DNA of 64,000 bases from Limosilactobacillus caviae (GTDB taxonomy: Bacteria; Bacillota; Bacilli; Lactobacillales; Lactobacillaceae). The position numbers were made by a program, and so were the translations under genes. The notes beneath the pieces were generated by a model that was not told the DNA's origin, ran no database searches, and saw only the letters and a list, made by a program, of their open reading frames with translations. This document shows, one piece after another, positions 1 through 8,346 of the stretch; the stretch's first letter is position 1, and each line of letters begins with the position of its first letter. The DNA is taken from contig NZ_BMDS01000002.1 in NCBI RefSeq assembly GCF_014635905.1, positions 62,001 to 126,000 of the forward strand, given 5' to 3'.

Positions 1-1
1 C

Positions 2-373
2 GTAAATGAAGCATTAAGTATCGCTGGCGGGCCGTTACCCAATGCTGATTTGCGCCAAGTAAACCTAGCTAAACAACTGACTGACCAGCAAATGATCTAT
101 ATACCGGTCCAAGGTGAAACCATTCAAGGACCAGTTGAAACAGGCACTTCTTCTGTAGATGGAGGCCAAGCTGCTAACTCTTCAATGGTGAATTTAAATA
201 CCGCAACTAAAGAACAACTGTGCCAAATTACAGGAATTGGCGATAAAAAAGCAGATTTGATTTTACAATATCGCCAGGATCACGGTCAATTTAAGAACGT
301 TGAAGAACTAAAAGAGATAAACGGCTTTGGTGATAAGACGGTTGCTAAATTGAAAGATCACTTATCTGTCTAA
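2..373 (+). CDS. comEA: ComEA competence DNA receptor, 5' truncated by window edge
   Basis: The reading frame is open from base 2, so the gene begins before the window. The visible part has the end of a beta-grasp (SLBB-like) domain (AGGPLPNADLRQ), a linker rich in Gly, Ser and Thr, and a C-terminal tandem helix-hairpin-helix region (VNLNTATKEQL, ITGIGDKKA, INGFGDKTV), which binds dsDNA without sequence specificity. ComEA is the membrane-anchored DNA receptor for transformation. comEB and comEC follow in the usual order. Confidence 0.93.
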   Translation, partial: VNEALSIAGGPLPNADLRQVNLAKQLTDQQMIYIPVQGETIQGPVETGTSSVDGGQAANSSMVNLNTATKEQLCQITGIGDKKADLILQYRQDHGQFKNVEELKEINGFGDKTVAKLKDHLSV

Positions 374-381
374 TTTTTAAT

Positions 382-409
382 TTGATGAAAGTTTTTGCTA
401 TACTATACT
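382..409 (+). promoter_or_regulatory. Candidate promoter for comEB
   Basis: A TTGATG -35 box (382-387), a 16-bp spacer and a TATACT -10 box (404-409) lie just upstream of the comEB ribosome binding site. No terminator separates comEA from comEB, so this may be a secondary start. Confidence 0.45.
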
Positions 410-433
410 TCAAATAAAGAGGAGTGAAATATT

Positions 434-919
434 ATGAAACAGAGAATTGGTTGGGATCAGTATTTTATGATTCAAGCAGCATTACTAGCATCGCGGAGTA
501 CTTGCAATCGTCTGTCGGTCGGGGCTGTTTTGGTGCGTGATAAGCGAATAATTGCCGGCGGATATAATGGTTCTGTTGCAGGAGATGATCATTGTATAGA
601 TGAAGGCTGCTATTTACGAAATGGACATTGTGTGCGAACCATCCACGCAGAAATGAATGCATTATTACAATGTGCAAAGTTTGGCGTTTCTGCAGATGGG
701 GCGAGCCTTTATGTAACTGATTTTCCCTGTTTACAATGTACAAAGAGTTTATTACAGACTGGGATTAAGGAGATAAATTATATTCGTAATTACCATAATG
801 ATGACTATGCAATGAAATTAATTAAACTAAAAAATGTTGAACTTCATCAAATTAAATTAGATAGTAATATTTTAGAACAGGTAAATCTGGATCAATACAT
901 TAATCCAGAGCAGAATTAG
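434..919 (+). CDS. comEB: ComEB, dCMP deaminase-family protein
   Basis: This 161-aa protein belongs to the cytidine/deoxycytidylate deaminase fold. The zinc and catalytic motifs are visible: HAE in TIHAEMNALL (about residue 70) and PCLQC (about residue 98). The family converts dCMP to dUMP for dTTP synthesis; its place in the competence operon is conserved but it is not known to be needed for DNA uptake. An AGAGGAG ribosome binding site precedes the ATG. The gene sits between comEA and comEC. Confidence 0.92.
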   Translation: MKQRIGWDQYFMIQAALLASRSTCNRLSVGAVLVRDKRIIAGGYNGSVAGDDHCIDEGCYLRNGHCVRTIHAEMNALLQCAKFGVSADGASLYVTDFPCLQCTKSLLQTGIKEINYIRNYHNDDYAMKLIKLKNVELHQIKLDSNILEQVNLDQYINPEQN

Positions 920-1036
920 CATATCCATCATTTTTGGATTTTTCCAGCGTTGACTGCTGGATTAGTAACCGCTAGTTTTTTCGGTTCACACTGGTTAGTT
1001 TTTTTGTTGCTACTACTATTTTTTCGCTTAAATTAA
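920..1036 (+). pseudogene. Displaced coding segment for the ComEC N-terminus
   Basis: Directly after the comEB stop, the same frame encodes WIFPALTAGLVTAS followed by a very hydrophobic run ending FFRLN, then meets TAA at 1034. This looks like the first membrane segments of ComEC. The rest of comEC continues one frame away, with KLKRKIVLRISSL. Adding one T in the AATTAAAG stretch near 1031-1037 would join the two frames. No standard ATG/GTG start opens this segment (TTG at 950 is the first usable one). Confidence 0.6.
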
Positions 1037-1047
1037 AGCGTAAAATA

Positions 1048-3192
1048 GTGCTGAGGATTAGCAGCCTGATATGTGTTTTAATGCTGGGCTTTTGTTTGGT
1101 AGTAAAGCGAAATTTGGCGATGAGAGCGGCCAGTGAGCAGGTGAAAATTAAGCAGACGTTATTGGTATACCCAGATAATTTAAAGATTTCTGGAAATTTC
1201 ATGACGGGGATTGCAAAAGATTTGCGTACTGGGCAACAGGAACTAATTTCTTTCTCGTTAAGATCGAGGCAACAGGCGAATTATATTAATAATCTAACAA
1301 AAACTTCTGTTTGGGAAGTTGATGGTCAAATCCAACCAATAATTCCAAATACAAATGAGAATCAATTTGATAAATTGCACTATAGTTACCATCTCCGGAT
1401 TTGTAACGAATTCCGAATTGATCGAATAATGCTGATCGCTGAGCATGATCATGGAATGAAGAGAATATGTCATGAATGGAGAAAAAAGCTCAGTTTATAT
1501 TTTAATCGCTTACCATATCCAATTAATGCTTATTGCCAGCAACTAATCATTGGTAACAGTAATGAGGATTCTGCAGAATTAATGATTAGTGTTAAGAAAT
1601 TAGGACTATTGCATTTGTTCTGTATTTCGGGGATGCATATTGTGCTCTTAACAGTTTTGCTTCGGCGAATATTGGTTCAATTATGGTGGACAAGAGAAAT
1701 AATTGATTTATTTTTGATTCTCTTATTACCTGTTTACCTAATTATCGGTGGAGGAGCAACGAGTTTAATCCGGGCGACAATAATGGCAGAACTAGGGTTA
1801 CTTCACGAATATCTTCATTTAGATCAGCTTGACGGGTGGTCCATTAGTTTATTAATCGGTTTAATGATTGACCCAATGCTGCTACTAACTTTAGGGGGCC
1901 AGTTAAGCTATTTATTATCCTTTGTATTACAAGTGCTTCCATCATCAATTCATGGGTTTAAACAGTCTCTCTTTTTGAATTTAATAAGTTTACCCTCATT
2001 GTTGAGTTACGTATACGAAGTTCATTTTTTAAGCTTTTTAGTTAGTTATTTAATTATTCCGTTATTTGGCGCTATTATTTTTCCAGCTGTGTTAATTGGC
2101 GCAGTTAGTTTTAATATTTGCCCGTTCTTAACGTATGTGATTAATAGTGGTTTGCGACATTTTCAACATCTGTTAGACTGGTTATCAAGTTTTCCGGGAA
2201 TGATTCATTTTGGCAAGCCACCATTATTATTGGCAATATTACTATTCTTGCTAACATTATTAGTATTCTCTCAAGGATTTTCACCCCAATTATGGCAAGT
2301 ACTAATTTTAATGTATGTTATAACTGGAGGAATTATTCACTTTCCGTTTAATGGGGAAGTTACTTTTGTTGATATTGGTCAAGGTGACTCCATAATTATT
2401 CGTGAACCATTTAACCGCCGTGTGTTAATGATCGATACTGGAGGCAAGTTAAACTTTAGAAAGCCTGAGTGGGCTAATGTGGGAAACCACCAAAATGATG
2501 CACAACGAATAACGATTAATTACTTAAAAAGCAAGGGGATAAGCCATTTAGATGCGATTTATTTGAGTCATCACGATACTGATCATGTTGGATACTTAAC
2601 GACAATTTTAGATAATATGAAGGTGAAATGTATAATTGTTCCGGCTGGTATGGAACAGCAGGCTAGTTTTCTTAATAAGGTTAATTGCGCTAACCAAAAG
2701 GCAGTAAGGATAATTCCGGTGACTAATGCGATGAAAATTCCTAAGCTGCCGTTACAGATCTTACATCCTTTTACAACTGGAGAAGGGAAAAATGAAGATT
2801 CATTGGTTTTAACTGGAAATTTTGGTGGTAAAACTTTTCTTTTTACTGGCGATTTGGATCAGCAAAATGAACAAAAAGTAATTCAAAAATATCCACAATT
2901 AAAAATTGATATTTTAAAAGCAGGGCATCATGGGAGTAAGACGTCTAGTAACCTGTCTTTTCTTCAAACGATTGGCCCTAGGTATGCAATAATTTCTGCT
3001 GGACGTTTTAATCGGTATCATCACCCAGATAAAATAACAATTGATCATTTTCAAATGTTAAATATAAATTATTTATCGACGCAACGTTTTGGAATGATAC
3101 AATATATATACTTTGGTCAAAAAGGAAAATTGAAAACTACATTGAGGGGAGATGAAACAAAATGGACGTTACCCAATTATCTGCGCAACTAA
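1048..3192 (+). CDS. comEC: ComEC/Rec2 DNA internalization channel, 5' end probably frameshifted
   Basis: The main open frame codes for 714 aa from a GTG at 1048. It has the multi-spanning competence domain with the family motif LFCISGMHIV (about residue 190) and a C-terminal metallo-beta-lactamase domain (FVDIGQGDSI, SHHDTDHVGY, KAGHHGSK). ComEC forms the channel that passes single-stranded DNA across the membrane. The GTG has no convincing ribosome binding site, and the expected first membrane helices lie in another frame upstream. The gene may therefore be inactive, or the sequence may carry a 1-base error. The 3' end overlaps holA by 31 bases. Confidence 0.85.
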   Translation: MLRISSLICVLMLGFCLVVKRNLAMRAASEQVKIKQTLLVYPDNLKISGNFMTGIAKDLRTGQQELISFSLRSRQQANYINNLTKTSVWEVDGQIQPIIPNTNENQFDKLHYSYHLRICNEFRIDRIMLIAEHDHGMKRICHEWRKKLSLYFNRLPYPINAYCQQLIIGNSNEDSAELMISVKKLGLLHLFCISGMHIVLLTVLLRRILVQLWWTREIIDLFLILLLPVYLIIGGGATSLIRATIMAELGLLHEYLHLDQLDGWSISLLIGLMIDPMLLLTLGGQLSYLLSFVLQVLPSSIHGFKQSLFLNLISLPSLLSYVYEVHFLSFLVSYLIIPLFGAIIFPAVLIGAVSFNICPFLTYVINSGLRHFQHLLDWLSSFPGMIHFGKPPLLLAILLFLLTLLVFSQGFSPQLWQVLILMYVITGGIIHFPFNGEVTFVDIGQGDSIIIREPFNRRVLMIDTGGKLNFRKPEWANVGNHQNDAQRITINYLKSKGISHLDAIYLSHHDTDHVGYLTTILDNMKVKCIIVPAGMEQQASFLNKVNCANQKAVRIIPVTNAMKIPKLPLQILHPFTTGEGKNEDSLVLTGNFGGKTFLFTGDLDQQNEQKVIQKYPQLKIDILKAGHHGSKTSSNLSFLQTIGPRYAIISAGRFNRYHHPDKITIDHFQMLNINYLSTQRFGMIQYIYFGQKGKLKTTLRGDETKWTLPNYLRN

Positions 3193-4205
3193 AAACAAAG
3201 ACGCCAGCGATGGTATATTTAGTTCTAGGAACTCAACAGGTACTTCAACAAGAAGCAATTGATAAATTTATAGGACTTATTCCTGAAAACGAACGTGTTA
3301 TGAATATTGGGCGTTATGACATGGAAACTACACCATTAGCAGTAGCTTTAGATGATGCGATGGCAACCCCTTTTTTTGGTGAACGGCGCTTAGTTATCGT
3401 TAATAAGCCTTTTTTTCTAACAGGCGAAAAAAAACATTCGAAAGTTGAACATGACTTAGATAGCTTAAAAAAGTATCTTGAACATCCAGAATCGTCAACA
3501 ATTCTTGTATTTACAGCACCTTATGAAAAACTTGATGGACGCAAAGGAATTGTAAAACAATTAAAAAAGACAGCAGTCCTAGTTGATGCTAGTCCCCTTA
3601 ATGAGCAACAAGCGCGGCAAAAGGTATCACAACAATTAGCAACTGATGATTTTGAGATTACGTCAGGGGCATTAGATGAATTGGTCCAGCGAACAAATGC
3701 AGATTATGAAATGATGAATGCTAATTTGGCAAAATTAAAGATTTTAGCATATCAAGGGAAAAAAATCGATCAACAAATGGTCGCAGCATTGGTTCCGCAA
3801 TCATTGGATGAAAATGTTTTTGACTTAGTAACGGCCGTCCTCCAACATAATCAAACGAGAGCTTTAGATTTGTATCAACAACTACTTGCAGGACAGCAGC
3901 CACCATTAAGAATAAATGCGGTTCTAGTAGGGCAGTTCCGTTTATTGATTCAAATTAAAACCTTAAGCAATCGCGGCCTCAGTCAGGGAAGTTTAGCAAG
4001 TAAGCTCAACGTTCACCCTTATCGAGTTAAGCTTGGCTTAAAGACTATTCGTAATTTTTCAATGGAAAGTCTTGAAAATGCTTATTTAGGTTTAATTCGG
4101 ATAGAACAATCGTTAAAAACGACTCAACGTGATCCTTCATTGCTGTTTCAGTTGTTTATGTTGCAATATTCTCAACAAAATAAAAAACAATTGATTAAGA
4201 AATAG
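3162..4205 (+). CDS. holA: DNA polymerase III delta subunit
   Basis: This 347-aa protein matches the delta subunit of the clamp loader, which opens the beta clamp so it can be placed on primed DNA. Its length and Gly/Gln pattern fit the family (AMVYLVLGTQQ at the N-terminus; RFLLQIK-like RLLIQIKTL and DPSLLFQLF in the C-terminal collar region). The start ATG has a GAGGGGAG ribosome binding site located inside the end of comEC, so the two genes are translationally linked. A terminator follows. Confidence 0.93.
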   Translation: MDVTQLSAQLKTKTPAMVYLVLGTQQVLQQEAIDKFIGLIPENERVMNIGRYDMETTPLAVALDDAMATPFFGERRLVIVNKPFFLTGEKKHSKVEHDLDSLKKYLEHPESSTILVFTAPYEKLDGRKGIVKQLKKTAVLVDASPLNEQQARQKVSQQLATDDFEITSGALDELVQRTNADYEMMNANLAKLKILAYQGKKIDQQMVAALVPQSLDENVFDLVTAVLQHNQTRALDLYQQLLAGQQPPLRINAVLVGQFRLLIQIKTLSNRGLSQGSLASKLNVHPYRVKLGLKTIRNFSMESLENAYLGLIRIEQSLKTTQRDPSLLFQLFMLQYSQQNKKQLIKK

Positions 4206-4216
4206 AATCTTTTTAG

Positions 4217-4259
4217 AAAAATCCCTAGAGTTAAGTCAAAATTAGCTCTAGGGATTTTT
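4217..4259 (+). terminator. Rho-independent terminator of the comE-holA operon
   Basis: A 14-bp perfect inverted repeat (AAAAATCCCTAGAG / CTCTAGGGATTTTT) begins 12 bases after the holA stop and ends in T5. The A/T tails make it usable in both directions. Confidence 0.9.
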
Positions 4260-4314
4260 GCTATGTAAAGATAAAATGGTCTAATTATTTGCATTTTGAG
4301 TGAAATTTAAAAAT

Positions 4315-4350
4315 AAAAAGAGCAACCATTAAATTTAGTTGCTCCTTTTA
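4315..4350 (-). terminator. Terminator of rpsT
   Basis: On the minus strand GGAGCAAC...GGTTGCTC forms a hairpin followed by a T-rich tail. It lies directly after the rpsT stop codon. Confidence 0.85.
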
Positions 4351-4351
4351 T

Positions 4352-4606
4352 TTACTTAGCGTAACGTGCTGAAAGACGTGACTTGTCACGTGCAGCCTTG
4401 TTAGCCTTGATAAGACCCTTAGAGTGGGCACGGTCAATTGCTGAGATAGCAGCCTTGTATAAGTCATCAAGGTTATCTGCGCCAGCAAGCTTTGCCTTGT
4501 CGAACTTCTTAATAGCAGTCCGCATTTGGCTTAATTGTGAAGCATTCCGTGCTTCAGCTTTTTCACTAGTCCGAACACGTTCAATTGCTGATTTGATGAT
4601 TGGCAT
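4352..4606 (-). CDS. rpsT: 30S ribosomal protein S20
   Basis: An 84-aa basic protein of the S20 family ([20 protein letters not shown] at the start). S20 binds 16S rRNA early in 30S assembly. The start was chosen at the ATG at 4606 because GGAGG lies 8 bases before it; a GTG nine bases further upstream overlaps that ribosome binding site and is unlikely. It is a single-gene unit with its own promoter and terminator, divergent from rpsO. Confidence 0.96.
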   Translation of the reverse strand: MPIIKSAIERVRTSEKAEARNASQLSQMRTAIKKFDKAKLAGADNLDDLYKAAISAIDRAHSKGLIKANKAARDKSRLSARYAK

Positions 4607-4660
4607 GAGTTTCACCTCCGTTACCCGATTTTCAGTTGACCAGAATTTTCAACATTTGTC

Positions 4661-4689
4661 ATTATACAAAAGACTAGCCAGCAATGCAA
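4661..4689 (-). promoter_or_regulatory. rpsT promoter
   Basis: On the minus strand TTGCAT (4689-4684), a 17-bp spacer and a consensus TATAAT (4666-4661) lie about 55 bases before the rpsT start. Confidence 0.75.
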
Positions 4690-4727
4690 TAGCTAACGCG
4701 GATCAAGTCAAAATTTACTAGAAATAG

Positions 4728-4756
4728 TTGCATCATTAAGAAATATTATGTATATT
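4728..4756 (+). promoter_or_regulatory. rpsO promoter
   Basis: TTGCAT (4728-4733), a 17-bp spacer and TATATT (4751-4756) precede a roughly 100-nt rpsO leader. The -35 hexamer is the same as that of divergent rpsT. Confidence 0.6.
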
Positions 4757-4764
4757 TGTATAGG

Positions 4765-4866
4765 TTACTTCAATAAAGTAGCAATTGCCTCTTCTCAGTT
4801 TAGCGATCCTCACCGACGTTATACTTAGAACTTAGGCGGATAAATATTGAAAGGTGGGAAAATAGC
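4765..4866 (+). promoter_or_regulatory. rpsO 5' leader, possible autoregulatory structure
   Basis: The leader has a small TACTT/AAGTA hairpin near 4767-4780 and a CCG...CGG segment around CTTAGAACTTAGG before the AAAGGTGGG ribosome binding site. S15 leaders are known to bind S15 and repress translation, but I cannot match a specific class here. Confidence 0.3.
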
Positions 4867-5136
4867 ATGGCTATTTCAAAAGAACGTAAAGATCAAATTA
4901 TTAAGGAATTTGCAACACACGAAGGAGACACTGGTTCAACACAAGTTCAAGTTGCTGTTTTAACTGCAGACATTAACGAATTGAACGACCACCTTCGTAC
5001 ACACAAGCATGATTACCACTCACAACGTGGTTTAATGAAGAAGATCGGTCACCGTCGTAACTTATTAGCTTACTTACGTCGGACTGACTTACCTGCATAC
5101 CGTGAACTTATTCAAAAGTTAGGCTTACGTCGGTAA
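4867..5136 (+). CDS. rpsO: 30S ribosomal protein S15
   Basis: The 89-aa protein has the S15 signature over its whole length ([43 protein letters not shown]). S15 binds the central domain of 16S rRNA. An AAAGGTGGG ribosome binding site precedes the ATG. It is a single-gene unit ending in a strong terminator. Confidence 0.98.
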   Translation: MAISKERKDQIIKEFATHEGDTGSTQVQVAVLTADINELNDHLRTHKHDYHSQRGLMKKIGHRRNLLAYLRRTDLPAYRELIQKLGLRR

Positions 5137-5150
5137 TTACTATTGCCCAG

Positions 5151-5185
5151 GCACTCTACCTTTACTTGAAGGTAGGGTGTTTTTG
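5151..5185 (+). terminator. Terminator of rpsO
   Basis: CACTCTACCTT...AAGGTAGGGTG forms a stem of about 11 bp, followed by TTTTTGTTTTT. Confidence 0.92.
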
Positions 5186-5312
5186 TTTTTATTCCATAAT
5201 TCTCATTGATTGTGGTAAGATATTTATAGCTATTATGAACGATAGAAAATTCTTACTGATATACGATTAGTTAGTAAGAGGTTCAAAACTAAATATCAAA
5301 GGAGCCAAATCA

Positions 5313-7094
5313 ATGAATAATAATATTAAGATTATTCCTTTTGGTGGTGTACGTGAAAATGGAAAAAACATGTATGCCGTTGAGATTGAAGACCAAATTT
5401 TTATTTTAGATACTGGGTTAAAATACCCAGAAAATGAGCTAATGGGGATAGATGTTGTCATTCCTGATTGGGAATATTTACGTGAGCATAAGGATAGAAT
5501 TGTTGGTGTCTTTTTAACTCATGGACATGCTGACTCGATTGGCGCTTTGCCATACTTCTTAATGGACTTTAATGTTCCGGTCTTTGGTAGTGAAATGACA
5601 ATTGCTTTAGCAAAGCTGGCGGTTAAGAGCCACAAAGAAGTTAAGAAATTTAAGGATTTCCATGTTGTAGATGCCTCAACCGCGATTGATTTTAACGATG
5701 TGACTGTTTCTTTCTTCCAGACAACTCACACAATTCCTGAAACATTGGGAATTGTCTTAGAAACTAAGGCAGGGAATATTGTATACACTGGGGACTTTAA
5801 GTTTGATCAAACCGCTAAAAAGGGTTATCAGACAGATTTAGCACGATTAGCCGAAATTGGTTCACAAGGAGTGTTAGCGCTTTTAAGTGATTCTGCTGGG
5901 GCTGGAATCACAGGAGCATCTGCCCGAGAACAAGATATTGGTGAGTATATTAAAGAAACTTTCAAGTATCAAAATGGCCGGATTATTGTTGCTAGTGTTG
6001 CATCTAATATTATGCGTGTTCAGCAAATTATTAATGCAGCAATTGCAGTAGATCGAAAAATTGTCTTGTCCGGTGAAGATATTGAACAAATTATTGATAC
6101 CGCAATGGATTTGGGTAAATTAGACTTGCCGGATGATCTTTTTATTAGCCGAAAAGAAGCTGAAAAATTAGAGCCTAATCAGGTTGTTATTTTGGAGACT
6201 GGTAAAATGGGTGAGCCAATCAAATCCTTGCAGCAAATTGCTAATGGCGATAACCCTAATTTACAACTAACAGGGACAGACCTTGTGTTTGTAACAACAA
6301 CTCCTTCGTATGCGCAAGAGACAGAAGTGCAAAAGACAAAGGATATGATTTATCGGACGGGAGCAGAAGTTAAATTTATCTCTGATGATTTAAATCCTTC
6401 TGGACATGCTAATCAAAATGATGAACAGTTAATGTTAAACTTCATGAAGCCAAAATTCTTTATTCCTATTCAGGGAGAATATCGGTTGTTGGATCGTCAT
6501 GCTGAATTAGCAGAGGAAGTTGGAATCCCTAAAGAAAATATCTTTATTGTTAATAAAGGGGACGTTTTAACTTATAAAAACGGTAAATTCCATGTTGGTG
6601 AACATATCGATGTAAGTAATACGATGATTGATGGTACGGGTGTTGGTGATATTGGTAATATTGTTCTCCGTGATCGGCGTGTTCTGTCTGAAGATGGGAT
6701 TTTTGTTGTTGTAGCAACAATCGATCGCAAGAAGAAGAAAATTGTGGCCCGTCCGCAAATTACATCTCGTGGTTTTGTGTTTGTTAAGACTAATCGTCAA
6801 CTTATGCAACAAAGTGCGGACCTGGTAGAAAAGATTGTTCAAGAAAATCTTGACCAAAAAGAGTTTGATTGGAGTCACTTAAAACAAGATGTTCGTGATA
6901 AGCTGAACCGTTTCTTATTCGATCAGACAAAGCGTCATCCGGTAATCTTACCAGTAATTATGGAAATTAATCAGCATGCAAAGAGAAATAAGAATGTTGC
7001 TGAGAAAAAAGAAGAAGCTCCAGCAAAACAACGGTCAAATAAAGAGCATCATCGTGGTCGTGGCAGAAAGCGAGCGGCAAGAGAAAATAAATAG
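5313..7094 (+). CDS. rnjB: Ribonuclease J, degenerate J2-type
   Basis: A 593-aa protein with the RNase J layout: metallo-beta-lactamase domain, beta-CASP domain and a C-terminal domain with a Lys/Arg-rich tail (HHRGRGRKRAA). RNase J enzymes degrade and mature RNA from the 5' end. Several metal or substrate residues of the active J1 form are changed: the HxHxDH motif reads HGHADS (about residue 71), the ASNIH motif reads ASNIM, and the GEYR motif is preceded by Gln (PIQGEYR) instead of His. This pattern fits the J2 paralogue, which mainly supports J1 in a complex. The symbol rnjB is therefore a family-level inference. Confidence 0.85.
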   Translation: MNNNIKIIPFGGVRENGKNMYAVEIEDQIFILDTGLKYPENELMGIDVVIPDWEYLREHKDRIVGVFLTHGHADSIGALPYFLMDFNVPVFGSEMTIALAKLAVKSHKEVKKFKDFHVVDASTAIDFNDVTVSFFQTTHTIPETLGIVLETKAGNIVYTGDFKFDQTAKKGYQTDLARLAEIGSQGVLALLSDSAGAGITGASAREQDIGEYIKETFKYQNGRIIVASVASNIMRVQQIINAAIAVDRKIVLSGEDIEQIIDTAMDLGKLDLPDDLFISRKEAEKLEPNQVVILETGKMGEPIKSLQQIANGDNPNLQLTGTDLVFVTTTPSYAQETEVQKTKDMIYRTGAEVKFISDDLNPSGHANQNDEQLMLNFMKPKFFIPIQGEYRLLDRHAELAEEVGIPKENIFIVNKGDVLTYKNGKFHVGEHIDVSNTMIDGTGVGDIGNIVLRDRRVLSEDGIFVVVATIDRKKKKIVARPQITSRGFVFVKTNRQLMQQSADLVEKIVQENLDQKEFDWSHLKQDVRDKLNRFLFDQTKRHPVILPVIMEINQHAKRNKNVAEKKEEAPAKQRSNKEHHRGRGRKRAARENK

Positions 7095-7122
7095 TTACAA
7101 GTGATGTTGCTATTATGCTAAT

Positions 7123-7158
7123 AGGCTGGGAAAAAGCAAAAAGTTTTTTCTCAGCCTT
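7123..7158 (+). terminator. Terminator after the RNase J gene
   Basis: AGGCTGGGAAAAA pairs with TTTTTTCTCAGCCT around a short loop, 29 bases after the stop codon. Confidence 0.85.
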
Positions 7159-7262
7159 TATGCATTTCAATAATTAAATTTCTTTTTATGTGAATATATA
7201 TTTGAACGTGTCATAATTAAAAATGATGAAGATTGCATTTGATTTAGAAAAAGGGTGATACG

Positions 7263-8168
7263 ATGAATGAAGCCCAGCAAGATAAATACCTTCAAGCCAA
7301 AAAATTAGTTGACGAAGAGCAGTGGCAAGATGCTAGTGAAATTTTAGAGGGACTTGTAACTGAAGTCGATGATTCTGAAGTAGGGCGATTAACTATTATT
7401 GCCCTATATCATACACAGCAGTTCACAAGGGCATGTACGTATTTATTTGAGTATTTAGAAGTGATGTTTGATGATTTTACAGATGCTCAGATTGCTATTA
7501 GTATTTTAGTTCAAAATGAATTGTTTATTTTAGCAAGGCAGGTAATTAGTAGCCTTTCCCAATGGCAAGATGAGTTACTGTCCTTAGTAGTTGCAGGCGA
7601 AGAAAAGTCACGACAAGAATACCAGGAGACACTGCAGGCACGATTGCGAGACTTTTACCATCTAGGCGATTATTCTCTTACTGAGCAGCAGAGCAGGTTG
7701 CAAGCAGGCTTTAAATTACCATTAAATGAATTCATTACAGGCTCTAAATTTTTACTTCGTGATCCATATACTCATCCGCTTGTAAAATCAAGTTTAGTTG
7801 AATTACTGTGTAAATTACAGGTGAATGATCCGGTTACTATTTATTGGCTAGATAAAACTGAATACACTGTAATACCAGCCGATTTATTGCCGTTGAATGG
7901 ATTGCCAATTGTTGCTGAGGGAAAAAGATTAATTTCAATTAAATGCGGAAACCAGAATCCTCAAACGGAAAGGTTAGCAAATCAAGAATTTCAGCTGCAG
8001 GCAATGTTTTTATATCCGCGGGTAGAACAAACGATTGTTGATATTGATGAATGGATTAATATTTTAATTGGGCGAATTGAAGGAAAAACAATTGAAGAAG
8101 AGTCTGATGCAGCTAAGTGGCAATCCCGTTTAGGAGAACAGATTGATGAATTAATGGAAAAACATTAG
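7263..8168 (+). CDS. TPR-like cytoplasmic protein of unknown function
   Basis: A 301-aa soluble acidic protein. Its N-terminal 100 residues read like helix-turn-helix tetratricopeptide units (YLQAKKLVDEEQWQDASEIL is one). No catalytic motif, signal peptide or membrane segment is visible. TPR proteins usually mediate protein contacts. It stands as its own unit before tuf, with an AAAGGGTGAT ribosome binding site. Confidence 0.7.
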   Translation: MNEAQQDKYLQAKKLVDEEQWQDASEILEGLVTEVDDSEVGRLTIIALYHTQQFTRACTYLFEYLEVMFDDFTDAQIAISILVQNELFILARQVISSLSQWQDELLSLVVAGEEKSRQEYQETLQARLRDFYHLGDYSLTEQQSRLQAGFKLPLNEFITGSKFLLRDPYTHPLVKSSLVELLCKLQVNDPVTIYWLDKTEYTVIPADLLPLNGLPIVAEGKRLISIKCGNQNPQTERLANQEFQLQAMFLYPRVEQTIVDIDEWINILIGRIEGKTIEEESDAAKWQSRLGEQIDELMEKH

Positions 8169-8242
8169 TCAAATACATTTACAAATGCGCAGATAGTTGA
8201 TATTATATTTAAGAATTCTTCTTCAGAGCCTAAGATTAAAGC

Positions 8243-8346
8243 TTTCAATTGGCGAAAAGAAGTTGTACAATATGTATAAGGGTATGTCGGCCACCGTTTA
8301 TGGTGTGCTGGCATTATACTTGTAAATTATCAGGAGGTTTTCATTA
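8243..8346 (+). promoter_or_regulatory. tuf promoter and structured leader
   Basis: TTTCAA (8243-8248), a 17-bp spacer and TACAAT (8266-8271) form a plausible promoter. The leader then contains an imperfect hairpin (GGCCACC...GGTGTGCTGGC, about 8288-8313) and an AGGAGG ribosome binding site. The promoter call is tentative because the -35 is weak. Confidence 0.4.

Noticed and set aside
4383-4721. A rightward frame antisense to rpsT
   Set aside because: It covers the well-supported rpsT gene and its promoter and has no translation signals.
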